Positions 46,354-56,556 of a stretch of 64,000 nucleotides of DNA are shown here, piece by piece. The stretch lies in contig CP137667.1 in NCBI GenBank assembly GCA_037976565.1, positions 35,321,366-35,385,365 of the forward strand, in the 5' to 3' direction. The translations under genes and the position numbers were made by a program. This stretch comes from Mesocentrotus franciscanus. Its lineage: Eukaryota; Echinodermata; Echinoidea; Camarodonta; Strongylocentrotidae. Under the pieces are notes generated by a model, which did no database searches, was not told where the DNA came from, and saw only the letters and a program-made list of their open reading frames with translations. The stretch's first letter is position 1. The number at the start of each line of letters is the position of its first letter.

Positions 46354-48794
46354 AAATCTGTGTACGTGTTGATCAGATTCGGTATCAGCACCCTGTGATA
46401 CATTTTGGAGATGTCCGCACAGACTGCTATTGGCTTCTCACGAAATCGTAGGATGACTCCAAACAAATTGTTCAACAGGTCAGGCCCCTTCATCCAGAAA
46501 TCATTGAGACACTTGCCTTGGTACACTGATGAAGAGTTGAAGACAATTCGTATCGGTGTGCTCTTATTCTCAGGTCTCAATACGGCGTGATGAGGGATGT
46601 AATGCACAGGGCCGTTGTATGACTCCATCTCCTCGTCCGTTAACTTCCTAGCGAAATCCATTTGAACCATCTCCTTGATTTGATGGTCATAGGCCTTCGC
46701 ATGCTCCTCATCCTTCATCAGTCTTTTCTCAGTAGCACAGAGCATTTTCTCCACTAGTACCTTATTGTCTGGAAGTTCCCTAGGATCTTTCAACCATGGA
46801 TACGGAACCAGCCACTGCTGTCCTTTCTTCTGACAGGACTCGGTGATTAACTTCTGTTCATCCGTCTCTATAGCTGAACAAGCCACACCCATGGACTCTG
46901 TCGTCCAGAAATCCTGCAGGTCAATAGGATGTCTAACCACCTGTACATTAAGTACATTCCCACTGCTCTGTCCAGGCTTGCCGCCAAATACCACCCATCC
47001 TACTGGAGATCTGCGAGCTACTAAAGGTCCAACTTCTCTCACTTCTCCGACATGGAACCTGGCATGATCTATACCAACTAGGAGGTCGACTACTCCATTA
47101 CCTCGTTTCAAATCTTGCTTCTTCAGTTTGAACTTCTTTGCTAGAAGGCCCAAGTCAACTGCTGCAATGTCTTCACTTATGCAGTGTATACCTATAGCAT
47201 CAACCATGATAGGTATGGAGCTTTTCCCTGCTTCTCTGATGGGTACCCGATACTTGTGAGTTTGTAGAACCTCCTCATCTCGACCAACCTTGACCATCCT
47301 TATGGTAATTGGTGTTCCCTTTAGTCTAAGCTCCTCTGCAAACCCTCTACGGATTAGGCTGATCTCTGCACCTGAATCTATCAGTAGATTCCCTTGCTTT
47401 ACTGTTCGTTTACTGGAAATCACATCGACTATCACCACTGGAAGGAGGGATTCACTGGCATTGACTGTAGCCACTCCAACTTGCTTTGTTACTCCTCCTT
47501 CATCAGCAATGCTCTTTTCAGTATGGAGTAATGGATGGTGATAGTATGAGCACTGCACTCCATTCCTGGTTTCATTGCAACGGCGTCTCCTTTTGCAGTT
47601 ACTCATCATGTGGTCTCGTCCAGCTTTCTTCAAACAGCTGTAGCAGGCATGACTGTCCTTTACCATCTCCCATCGCTCAGGTGCCGATTTGGAGATGAAA
47701 GTCCTGCACTGATCAGTCCAGTGTCCAGTAGCACTTTTGCAGACCCAACACTTATACTCATTTCTGGACTGATTCCTGGGTTTACTCTCCTCTGCTGTGG
47801 AGACCATGTTCACATTGCTGGACTTGGCTTCACTGCGAAGCGGAGCTGATGATCTCATGCGAGCCCGCATTTCCTTCGCCATCCAGTTCATCAGAGAATG
47901 TAGAGTTGTCTCTGAACTGTCGTCCTGGTCTCGAAACCATAGCCTACGATCTTCAGGGCACATCTTTCGCTCGATTATGGCCAGCATATGACTATTGTCC
48001 ATGTCATTCTGCTTCCCAATCTCATTCAGGGTGTTGAAGCTTCTCCTTACTGTATTCACCAGTTCGCAGAACCTGGCATCTTCACCCTGCTTCAGTGGCC
48101 TAAACTTAGAAATGTCACTGATGATCGTGTCTGCCACATATCTGGAATCCCCATATATGGTATCTAGCTGCTCCCAGGCGGCAGCATAGTCCTGTCCAAT
48201 ACCTTGGATGAGTTGAGAAGGTTTGCCTTGAAGGCATGAGCGAAGAATCATCATAGCATCTCTGGAGCTACATCTGCTGCCTATGACATGTTCAAAATCT
48301 GACTTAAAGATGCAGTACTCACGGATGTCTCCACTGAACTTTGGTAGCCTTGGTCTTTCGATCTTGAAGTGGCTCATGCTTCCCTGTGAAGGTACTTCTG
48401 GTCTCCTGTCAGCAGGCATAGGACTGGTACCTCCAGTCTCTTGATGACCATGAAGAACACTGACCGTGGTGTCTCCTCCTGTAGGACTTGACGCAGCACT
48501 TTCATCAAGCTTGACATAGTCAGTGAACTTGAACTGTAACTTCAGAAAATCATTCTGAACCTCTTCCATCCAGGCGTCTTCTCTATCATACTCTGCCTCG
48601 TCTTGGATGGCCATGGTAAACTTGTCATGAGCATCTTGCACTTCCTCGTATGCCTGCTCGTACCTCTCGAAGGATTTCTGTGCCTCCGCCCTACTTCGGC
48701 CCTCAGAAATCAGTAGCTCTGCCGCCTTGCCGAATCTCGTGAATCTGGACTTGGCACCCCTTCGCTTGAACTTCAGGTTACTTTCATCAGTCAT
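46308..48794 (-). CDS. BEL Gag, zinc knuckles, protease and RT N-terminus (828 codons)
   Basis: Starts at ATG 48794 with MTDESNLKFKRRGAKSRF, 43 bp inside the 5' LTR border. A coiled coil and DUF1759-type Gag region follow (FKIERPRLPKFSGDIREY at about residue 142). Then come Cys/His knuckles (YKCWVCKSATGHWTDQC and CYSCLKKAGRDHMMSNC), the aspartic protease with LLIDSGAEISLI, and the RT fingers ending in CADISKMYHRVLIP, which holds the first catalytic Asp. It runs into a stop just after the T5 slip. Gag and protease look intact. Confidence 0.9.
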   Translation of the reverse strand: MTDESNLKFKRRGAKSRFTRFGKAAELLISEGRSRAEAQKSFERYEQAYEEVQDAHDKFTMAIQDEAEYDREDAWMEEVQNDFLKLQFKFTDYVKLDESAASSPTGGDTTVSVLHGHQETGGTSPMPADRRPEVPSQGSMSHFKIERPRLPKFSGDIREYCIFKSDFEHVIGSRCSSRDAMMILRSCLQGKPSQLIQGIGQDYAAAWEQLDTIYGDSRYVADTIISDISKFRPLKQGEDARFCELVNTVRRSFNTLNEIGKQNDMDNSHMLAIIERKMCPEDRRLWFRDQDDSSETTLHSLMNWMAKEMRARMRSSAPLRSEAKSSNVNMVSTAEESKPRNQSRNEYKCWVCKSATGHWTDQCRTFISKSAPERWEMVKDSHACYSCLKKAGRDHMMSNCKRRRRCNETRNGVQCSYYHHPLLHTEKSIADEGGVTKQVGVATVNASESLLPVVIVDVISSKRTVKQGNLLIDSGAEISLIRRGFAEELRLKGTPITIRMVKVGRDEEVLQTHKYRVPIREAGKSSIPIMVDAIGIHCISEDIAAVDLGLLAKKFKLKKQDLKRGNGVVDLLVGIDHARFHVGEVREVGPLVARRSPVGWVVFGGKPGQSSGNVLNVQVVRHPIDLQDFWTTESMGVACSAIETDEQKLITESCQKKGQQWLVPYPWLKDPRELPDNKVLVEKMLCATEKRLMKDEEHAKAYDHQIKEMVQMDFARKLTDEEMESYNGPVHYIPHHAVLRPENKSTPIRIVFNSSSVYQGKCLNDFWMKGPDLLNNLFGVILRFREKPIAVCADISKMYHRVLIPNLINTYTDFCGEACKLIESLIRM

Positions 48795-48837
48795 CTTTCC
48801 TATCGCATCCCAGGTTAGCAGTGAGAAATTGAATTGA

Positions 48838-49997
48838 TGGATCGCTTGATAAGAAAGACGAAGTCAGCCAGAATATCCCGCTTGGAATCGGATAAGACCG
48901 AAGTCTAATTTTATTCAATCTGAAAGAACAAATTGATGAATTCATAAATATATAAGTCACCTTGACTCATTCATATCAGTTTCAAGTATAAACGTAACCT
49001 CTATAACAGAAAATGCAAATCTGCCCGAATATCTGTTTTCTCGTGAATAATTAATCACTTATTTAGATATAAATATAACTACTAAATGACCAAAAAATGG
49101 CATCTTATATCTTTCATAATATTTCTGCAAATATCCCTCTTCAACATGTTCAGGTTTTATGAATGACAACACAAGGTCAAATAATTCCTATTGACCTTCA
49201 AACAAATGTGACATACTTTTCAAGTCACTAATATTCATATTAAACCCATATAGAAATCTCTTTAAATGACTTCATCATTTGTCATAAAATAGCTTTTCCA
49301 GAATACAACAGATATCATAAATTCGAACCCCTTTTCTAAGTTCATGAGCAATTTAAGAGCCGATAAGCCCACAATAACCTCCGGGTGTGTGTACACAGTA
49401 CACAGTACACACAACCTCCGTATGCGATACCAAAAGCTAGTCTTAATTCAGACCATTAATTGAAAGTCTATCAATACGGCCATAAATAAACCAACAAATC
49501 AGCTTTATCTTGTAATTTGTAAATATCCGAATTATACAATTAACCCTGAAAGTAATGCCCTTGAAAATTGATATACTACTTATTCTTTAGCACTACTTCA
49601 AATACATGTCAAACATATACCTTTTATCAAATGGTTTGCAGACAAGACTATCTGCTTTACACGTGTACACTTTCATTCTCCATTTCGTTTAGAACAAATA
49701 ATAAAACATCCACTATTTTCACATCTGCATAAATCATTCTGATATTACATTCACACCAAGCTGTACTCACTTCTTGGCAGGATATACTGTGGAAATAGTC
49801 ATCGACTGTCCCCATAATGAGGTAATCTAGCACACAAAATTAGGTGAACATCGCAAGATGTCGCCTCTTGAAATCCCATACATAGTGCTCTGCTGGTCTT
49901 TACATAAATTAGCACATACGTATACATCGACACTGAATTACGTAATGGTATCTTCAAATTAAAGAACATAATGAAAATAAGTTTCTTCAACGAAACA
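48838..49997 (-). repeat. BEL 5' LTR
   Basis: 1160 bp; would carry the promoter for the minus-strand transcript. Ends on the minus strand in GATCCA. The primer-binding site should lie in 48800-48837, but I cannot match it to a tRNA with confidence. Confidence 0.9.
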
Positions 49998-50883
49998 TCT
50001 TTCTACAAATGTGTATTCGATTTTTATGTTATTTACCGTCACATTTGACCATAAAAATCGGGAAAATAATCACATATTCTGAGGGCAGCTCAGCGTGTAT
50101 GTGTCGGATCTGGGAGTGCCTAGGACATTTTGCATGCTGAACTAACGACTCTTCTGGGGCAAAATATGCGACAAGTTTACATATAATTGTCCAAATATTC
50201 ATTACGAAAATGTCTGATTAGGCCGATTAGTTTAGATTTTTGATAGATAAATGGGGAAAGTGGAAGTCGAGAGAAGACTTAGATCAGTCCGGTTCGCGAT
50301 TCACAGCTAGCTCGATCAAGCGCCGGGCCGGCTGGCCTGGCTGTGATATGCGGGCTCATGTAGATACGCAGCGACTGCGGCTGCCCCGACAGCTTGTGCT
50401 TGTCCATCGACTTCGCAAAATCTTCCAGATCTTCTTCTAGGTCTAGATCTCCCAAATCTCCATTGTCGTTGTCGCTGTCCGAGGTACTTCCTTCTTCTAT
50501 CTCCTCAAAACTCAAATCAAGTATGTTTTCGTCCATATCGATATTTTCAGGGTGACTTTGATGAAGGTAAACAACGTTGGGTAAGAATGGGTACGGTCCT
50601 CAAGAGTCAATGCAATACATGTGAATTGCACGCAAACTGCATCGCGCACCGATCAGCTGAGCGGCCCATTGTATTAATTGTTCATTGTGCTACGTCACTC
50701 AAAAATCAGCTGACTTACGATGTTTTCGGGGTCTCGTGGGGTGATATTTCGTCAAGTTTAATCAACTTTTATAATTTTCGCACAAATTTACAAGTTACAC
50801 AAATGTGATAGTTTTACTCAGTGTAATGTTCTGATTACAATGATACCAAATTCAGTCGATTTCAAAATCAATGAACCTGGCCT
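49998..50883. other. Right part of the interrupted TTAA transposon
   Basis: Right half of the host element, including the subterminal segment shared with 57165-57316 (GGGGTGATATTTCGTCAAG). Confidence 0.6.
50279..50536 (-). pseudogene. Acidic N-terminal frame of a TTAA-transposon protein
   Basis: MDENILDLSFEEIEEGSTSD, then a run of Asp/Asn/Glu and a sudden change to a basic tail that stops. The acidic start resembles in style the frame at 53692-53804 (MSELEEEVLLNLDIEVDEHS, then TTSDSDLFD) in another TTAA element. Probably the first exon or a truncated start of an element protein; no catalytic domain is left. Confidence 0.4.
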
Positions 50884-50887
50884 TTAA

Positions 50888-51260
50888 GAATAATGATTAA
50901 TTAAATTAAGAAGTTCGTAACTACATAAGGAACTACAAAATAGAGAAAATCTAATGGTCATTTACACAAAAAAACTATACAACCCCAAGCTTTTTTTATA
51001 CAGTCAAATCTGACTTAGCGACCACCTGTCTGTAATGACCACCTGTCTGTAACGACCACTTAAAATCCCCCGTGAGATTTCACATAGTTAAGAACCCATG
51101 CAAAACGACCAGCGGCCACTCGTTTTGCTTCCGCTGGCCACCGATAATGCCCACACAACAACTGCCAGCACCAGCCTTGTAGCAACCAGCAACAGCAGCG
51201 CTTGAGCAATTTTGTTCACAGCTAGGCGATCGGCAACACAGCGGCAGGCTATGAAGCTAG
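50888..51260 (+). repeat. Third copy of the duplicated host segment, with a pogo-like left end
   Basis: Begins GAATAATGATTAATTAAATTAAG like 41361. TA at 50999 precedes CAGTCAAATCTGAC at 51001, the pogo-like end; AACGACC words and GCAGCGCTTGAGCAATTTTG follow as in 36740 and 41590. A block around TCTAATGGTCATTTA (50950) recurs as TCTAACGGTCATTTA at 51263, so the piece is bracketed by a local duplication. Confidence 0.6.
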
Positions 51261-51625
51261 ATCTAACGGTCATTTATGGGTACACACAAAACCCTATTCA
51301 ACTCCAAGCTTTTGTTGAAACTTCAATCATAACATTTAATTACCGACAGGATATGGTTTCTTTCACATTTCATTATGGGCTGTGCCTATTGAAAACATAA
51401 CAATACAGCATCATTGCGGTGAACTTCACAATCGATGCCTCGCTTGTTCGCTCAAAGGCCAGCCTGCGAGAGGCCTGCTGATTGGGCGAGGCGCTGTCTG
51501 TGAATTAATTTTTCAGTCTTGCTCATTTTTTTCTCTTGAAATAATTTTTGATATGCGTTTTAAAAAAAAATGCTGGACAATTTCAAAGAAATAAAAATAT
51601 GTTAAATCATTTTGTATTTTTATTA
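51261..51625. other. Intron 6, unassigned
   Basis: The A/T-rich part 51500-51620 resembles 54995-55110 (GATACGCGTTTT, AAATATGT.AAATCATTTTGT), evidence that 51.0-55.1 kb was one older repeat later invaded by the two elements described below. Confidence 0.4.
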
Positions 51626-52231
51626 TGCCTCTGCTACAAAGTAGCCGGAAGTATTATGTTTTCTAGTTGTCAGTCCATCTGTACGTCCTGTTCTCGTGAT
51701 TGCGTTATCTCAAGAACCAATTGATGGATTACCGCCAAACTTGGGGCATGTATGTATCTTGCAGAGCCAATGAACTGATTAAATTTTAGGGTTATGAGGT
51801 CAAAGGTCAAAGGTTGTGGGGATTATTATGTATTAAAAAATAGCTGGTGATCGCATTATCTTGAGAACTGATAGACAGATTACCATCAAACTCAAGACAT
51901 GTTTATGTATCTTGCAGAGTCAATGAACTGATTAGATTTTAGGGTCATGAGATCAAAGATTAATGGTCATGGGGCTCATTATGTATGCATATAAATAGCT
52001 TGTGAATGCATTATAATGAGAACCGACAGATGGATTACTATCAAACTCAGGACAGGAATTTATCTTGCAGAGCCATGTATATGAAAATAGCTTGTAATCA
52101 CGATATTCAGTGATCCCGTTAATGGATAACTATCAAACTTGAATATTAAAAAATTGCTTGTTTTATGGTTTATAAAATCGCTCTATGGCGGAGGCACCAT
52201 TTTTGACTCGCGCAGTCGAAGTTTCATCTAG
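51626..52231 (+). mobile_element. Helitron-like element, TGCCTCTGC family, with tandem core
   Basis: 5' end TGCCTCTGCTACAAAGTAGC forms a hairpin. Near the 3' end GCGGAGGCA is the inverted copy of the start, followed by hairpin TTGACT-CGCGC-AGTCGAA and TTTCATCTAG (CTAG 52228-52231). Between them are three degenerate units of about 160 bp, marked by CTTGCAGAG.CAATGAACTGATTA. The first holds AGGTCAAAGGTCA at 51797-51809 with a third half-site behind it. Confidence 0.65.
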
Positions 52232-53373
52232 TTTTGACCGAACCACTCTGTGTTTGTTTAATTTTAAGACACCAACAAAAAAATTGCTTCGTTAGATTTA
52301 TCGATCGGCTCTCTGCCTCTTTTTTCGCTTGACTGCAGAGCCCTTATAAAGCTAGTCTGCGAGAGGCTTGGGAGTGGGCGGGGCGCTGTCAGTGCGCTGT
52401 CGGTCACAGGCACGGAGCCAGGGTATGATTAATAATAAATAAGTATAACTGTGCGAAAGCTTTCGTCCTTGAAGCCTAATTTGCATAAAGTAAACAATTT
52501 GTTTACGCTTAACCGCTAAAAAGAGTCTCAGCTACTAAGCTGTAAAATCTAGCTTTAGAAACACCAAATGAAATGATTAAATTGTCAAATTGAAGAAGAA
52601 GAGTTTTTCTAACTCATAAATATTGCAGTTAGTTGTCAAATTCTGTTTTTAAAACAGAAAACTGTGCGAAACGAAGCGCCAGTTTTTTTTTTTCTCTCTG
52701 AAAATATTGCAGTATTTTTCATATTTTCCGTCATGATCGAGACTGTCTTAAATGATAAATCAAAGTATATTAAAGCTCTCCTCCGAAAATCTTTTCATAA
52801 TTTTATGTCCCACGGATATGTCTGGAAAAAATCGAAGGCAATGTCATCAACAAACCCAGGGCAAAACGTTCGCGGAAGCATAGGACTAGTCCCATCTATA
52901 AGGGTTCGTGCTGGTGAATTGTAGTCACACGTACCGTAGATACGTGCAGGACTGTTTGCTCAGGACTCGGGTGTGTGTGCATGAATCTTATGATCGAAGC
53001 ATCAACGGTTTGGTCTTTGTAATGATGCGAGTAAAACATGCTGATGTGTGGTCCAAATTTAGCAAAACAATGACTTATAAATAAAAAAGTATCTGTACTA
53101 GCTGTGAAAATGGTGGAGTTCTTTGCTGCAATTGTGACTACTGCTGTAGCAAGTAGCCACAGCATAAATACAGCTGATCGATGACGCATTTTCCATATAT
53201 GGTATGCAGGCATGGCCGGTGAAGCAAACAGCGCATGCGTACACTTCCGATATAGTTGTAGTTTCCAGTCTTTTCATGAATCTTCCCCTAGTTTTGAAAG
53301 CAATTTTACACAAAACTACTAACTGCCCAAACACGAAACTTTGCTGAGAGTGAGACTGGAGTTTAAGGTCTAG
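52232..53373. other. Intron 6, no feature seen
   Basis: AT-rich. GCGAGAGGCTTGG..TGGGCGGGGCGCTGTC near 52360 repeats the 51466-51500 region. Frames around 52896-53334 have no recognisable homology. Confidence 0.4.
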
Positions 53374-54659
53374 TTAAAGTACCAGAGCGAAGGTTTTAAA
53401 ATGCTTTTATCCTTAATAATATTGGTATCATTGCAAAGGTAATGTTACAATCTTTCTAATAATTCATATTCACTTTTCAAAAATTGTTACAGAATTGACT
53501 AATCTGCTATCAAAAATGATGAATTTACTTCCCGTTTTTCCGCCCTCGATCAGCCCGCTGTTCGCTGGTACGATGTGTGACGTAATAGGTTGGGCACATG
53601 AGCGAGTGCTCCCAAGCCCCTCACACAGCTATGTCCGCTGCATGCATTATACGTATCGAAAGCCAGTCGAACGCGAAATATCCTATCACAATGTCCGAGC
53701 TTGAGGAAGAAGTTTTACTAAATTTAGATATCGAAGTTGATGAGCACAGCTCCACAACTAGTGACAGTGATTTATTTGATTGTTTGTATGTTTTAGTAGG
53801 CTAGCTATCTCCACGCCGGAGTTGCGGGTCAAAAATGGATACGAAAGTACACCAGCGCCATATGAAATTCCCAAGTTCGAGCTGGCCGCGCGACACCGGC
53901 CCGCTGAACTGGCGATCGATCCGTCATGCACTGGGGTGACTGACTGGGCGAGACATTTACTAATTTTTAGAAAGTGTAGGGCTATTTTGGCAAATTTCAC
54001 GGATAAAAAAACAAAGAAGAATAGATGTGAGATTATATCTTGCGAATACCAATTACATATATGCACCATAAATGGAACTGAACGACATCATAAAAATGCA
54101 AAGCCAAAGGGACTCTCGCGATTTATCAACACTCAACAGCAATCACCAATCATCTTGCACCTGCCAAGCCATGACCGAAAACTTCACAGCAAATTACACA
54201 AAACGGAAGAATATTTGGACAAATCGATCTGCACGATTCACCCCCTCGTATTACATTACATAATTTGCTTAATATGCAATAATAAAATGTAATTTCCTGA
54301 TTTCGAGAGATTGTTATTCCACTTTCATCAAAGCTGGCTTAGGTATGAATCATTCAAGTCTGGGTAATGTATACTGAATGCAAAATACCGCACGCGAGCT
54401 GAGCGAGCCGAGCGAGGCCGAGGAATTTCGATCGTGCCCAACCTCTGACGTCATAAGTCTGTACTCCGTAATTTTATTTTTCAAGCCAGGAAAAGAAGTT
54501 CTGAGAAGGGTCTTGGAAAAAGCATCTTATCGCGTTTCATTTATATTTATAATACTTTAGAGCACATGATTTGTGTTCATATTGGTGTAAGCTTTCAGTA
54601 CATGTATAATTTGTCCATTTTGTGACATTTTGTGACATTTCTTCGCTCAGGTACTTTAA
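53374..54659. mobile_element. TTAA-flanked element (1.28 kb) with a remnant protein frame
   Basis: TTAA at 53374-53377 and 54656-54659. Ends AGTACCAGAGCGAAG and (reverse complement) AGTACCTGAGCGAAG. Inside, + strand frames 53692-53804 (acidic MSELEEEVLLNLD) and 53780-54292 (170 codons) overlap out of phase. I cannot assign the longer one to a family. Probably a decayed copy of an element that once encoded its own protein. Confidence 0.65.
53780..54292 (+). pseudogene. 170-codon frame in the TTAA element, unrecognised
   Basis: Reads RLAISTPELRVKNGYEST, then LAARHRPAELAIDP, NRCEIISCEYQLHI, HLPSHDRKLHSKLHKTEEYL and a Cys-containing end (IICLICNNKM). It starts out of frame with the acidic peptide before it. 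I do not recognise it; Cys/His-rich patches hint at a metal-binding region of an element protein, but this is weak. Confidence 0.3.
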
Positions 54660-55543
54660 ATGTTAATTGTTTGCCTATTCATATTGTCCCGGACTTATGT
54701 CTGGAAAAAAAACGAAGCCTCTTTTCACAGACCTCTGAAACTGAAAAGTACCTATTTATTTAATAATACCAAACAGTTTTGAATGAAAATTTATTTGAAT
54801 AATAATATTATCATTATGTTGGCCGGTGCTCTAAAAAATTCACGATCTTTGGTGGTAAAATAACGGAAATACGCGAAGGTGCAGTTTGGACGAATTTTGC
54901 TCCTCTCTCCAAACGGCCTAGATAGCCGTTATGAATTCAAAAGCTTTTACGACTTTTCGGGGTTTTAATTGCACACTGGCCCCGCGCCTGGTCAGTCAAT
55001 TCTTCAGGCTCGTTCATTTTAATTTCGTTTTGATAATTTTTGATACGCGTTTTCAAAAAAATGTGTTTTAAAAAAATATGTCAAATCATTTTGTTTGTTT
55101 ATTTTATTTAAACAACAGGCATTTATACATCAAGATACTTTTGTTCATTGCAAGAATTCAGTATTGTGTTGTTTGTAATTTAATGATTTAACTTAGGCCT
55201 ATTAACCCTTCTGTGGGGTATAGGCCATCGACGAGAGATATCCAGAATCCTCTGTCCTGTGCTTTCATTCCGAGCTGACTCAAGGTGAAACCCATTTTTG
55301 GGTATCAGCCTGGACGTCTCTTTGCCAGGTGCTTATTCTTGGCCAGCCTCTCGATGTCTCTTCCCCCTGGGGATTCCACATTAGGGCCTGTGTAGTGATA
55401 CTTGATGTTGTTTTCTGTAGTGTATGCACAATCCATCCCCATCTTCTCATGATTTAATGGCGTGAAACTTTTTTGGAGACTGAACCACTCGCAAAATTTA
55501 GAAAAATAATACACCTGCTGAAGTTCCCGGTTTTTTAGTAATT
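54660..55543. other. Intron 6, 3' part, no feature seen
   Basis: AT-rich; 54990-55110 resembles 51490-51620. A minus-strand 69-codon frame (55305-55514) has no family resemblance. Confidence 0.4.
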
Positions 55544-55569
55544 CAGAGGTTACCTATATACTGAAGAGG
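55544..55569 (+). pseudogene. Decayed copy of part of exon 6
   Basis: 24 of 26 bases match 36161-36186. In the exon frame it reads SEVTYILKR then DK and a stop, against PEATYVLKRK in the real exon. It has no donor. It lies 119 bp before exon 7 and is best explained by a tandem duplication that included exon 6. Confidence 0.7.
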
Positions 55570-55687
55570 GACAAGTAAAACGGTATTTAATGGAGCAGCT
55601 GCATCTGTCACCTTATGTAGTAGTTCTATTCATTCAATAATTGCATTCTATTTTTTCTCTCTATTTCATATCCACATACCTTGACAG

Positions 55688-55735
55688 AAAAAGATCAACA
55701 AAGCCAAGCCTAATAAGAGCAGAAAACCAGGGGCG
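55688..55735 (+). CDS. TTC3: TTC3-like gene, exon 7 (short, basic)
   Basis: Acceptor ATACCTTGACAG and donor GTAAGA; 48 nt, phase 0 at both ends. Encodes KKINKAKPNKSRKPGA. Very basic, consistent with the Lys-rich middle of TTC3. Its small size means the call rests on splice sites and phase, both good. Confidence 0.55.
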
Positions 55736-56221
55736 GTAAGATGATGTTTTATTATTTATATGATTCAGAAGAATAGGCAATGCTCTGCATTTTCCACCTA
55801 TCTCCCCATATGGTAACTTAGTCATTATTTTACATTTTCCTCACCTGAAGACTAACTGAGAGACTAGGGAATATTTCTTGATGGAACCACATGTTTGCTT
55901 TATGCAAGACTTGTATACCCATGAATGGTATTTCCACCAAGTCTGGTGTCAGCAAATTATGAACTTGGGCACATGGAAACAGATAACCATCTCCCTTTAA
56001 CTGGTCTGTTGTTCTACTTTACCTTACAGTTGGATAAAGGGGCCAAAAAGATTGTACATATTGATTTTGGACCCGATCGAAGACAACTGGAGCTGATGAT
56101 ATTTTACCAGAGCTCTTTTTGAGCTTTCCGATGCTGAATGGCTCTCAACTAACACGTCTATTTGCAGTGATGTGAGTGTATTGTATGCTAATTAGTCTGT
56201 TCTCTGCTTTTTGCCTTACAG

Positions 56222-56298
56222 TTGCACAAAGAAGCCTCCAGCAGGAGACATCTCTATGGAGCAGATGATGTGGAAGAACTTAAAGAGAGGATAAACAG
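56222..56298 (+). CDS. TTC3: TTC3-like gene, exon 8
   Basis: Acceptor TTTTTGCCTTACAG and donor GTACAA; 77 nt, phase 0 in, phase 2 out. Encodes LHKEASSRRHLYGADDVEEL then KERINR, a helical segment. A similar acceptor (CTTACAGTTG) stands 192 bp upstream at 56028; a 24-nt exon 56030-56053 (LDKGAKKI) with a weak GTACAT donor would also keep frame and could be an optional exon. Confidence 0.6.
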
Positions 56299-56556
56299 GT
56301 ACAAATATATGAAAAAATTCTTATTCTCAGATAAAATATTATATTTGGTGGTTGATAATTGGAAAAATTCAGAAGAGAATATGGAGAAGATGACGCTAAA
56401 GTCCCCCCCCCTCCTTCATCCCCATGTTGTTCAACAATGTTAGAGTTGCAGCTCAGGGCTCTGTCTTATAAAGAGTTGATATTAATCACAACTTATTTGC
56501 AATTGATATCCATCGCATCTATGTACACCTATGTACTCTGTTCTGTTCATTCCAAG

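Larger units (their letters stand above)
42196..49997 (-). mobile_element. BEL/Pao LTR retrotransposon, nearly intact, recent
   Basis: Minus-strand element, 7.8 kb, with two 1160-bp LTRs, gag-pol between them and a purine-rich tract before the 3' LTR. On the minus strand the order is 5' LTR (48838-49997), Gag, protease, RT, RNase H, integrase with zinc motif and core, polypurine tract, 3' LTR (42196-43355). Flanks are ACTTT on the left and TCTTT on the right, so a 4-5 bp target duplication with at most one change. The LTRs differ by only two substitutions and two one-base indels. At least four frame breaks interrupt pol. Confidence 0.9.
41834..50887. mobile_element. TTAA-flanked DNA transposon interrupted by a BEL/Pao retrotransposon
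   Basis: TTAA at 41834-41837 and 50884-50887; perfect inverted ends AGGCCAGGTTCATTGA. Removing the retrotransposon (42196-49997) leaves about 1.24 kb. A minus-strand frame at 50279-50536 encodes an acidic peptide that could be the start of an element protein. A 283-bp internal-deletion derivative lies at 57030-57320. Likely Kolobok- or piggyBac-type from the target. Confidence 0.8.

Noticed and set aside
46405..48189. Several 60-80 codon + strand frames across the BEL gag-pol
   Set aside because: They are shadows of the minus-strand coding sequence, with no motif of their own.
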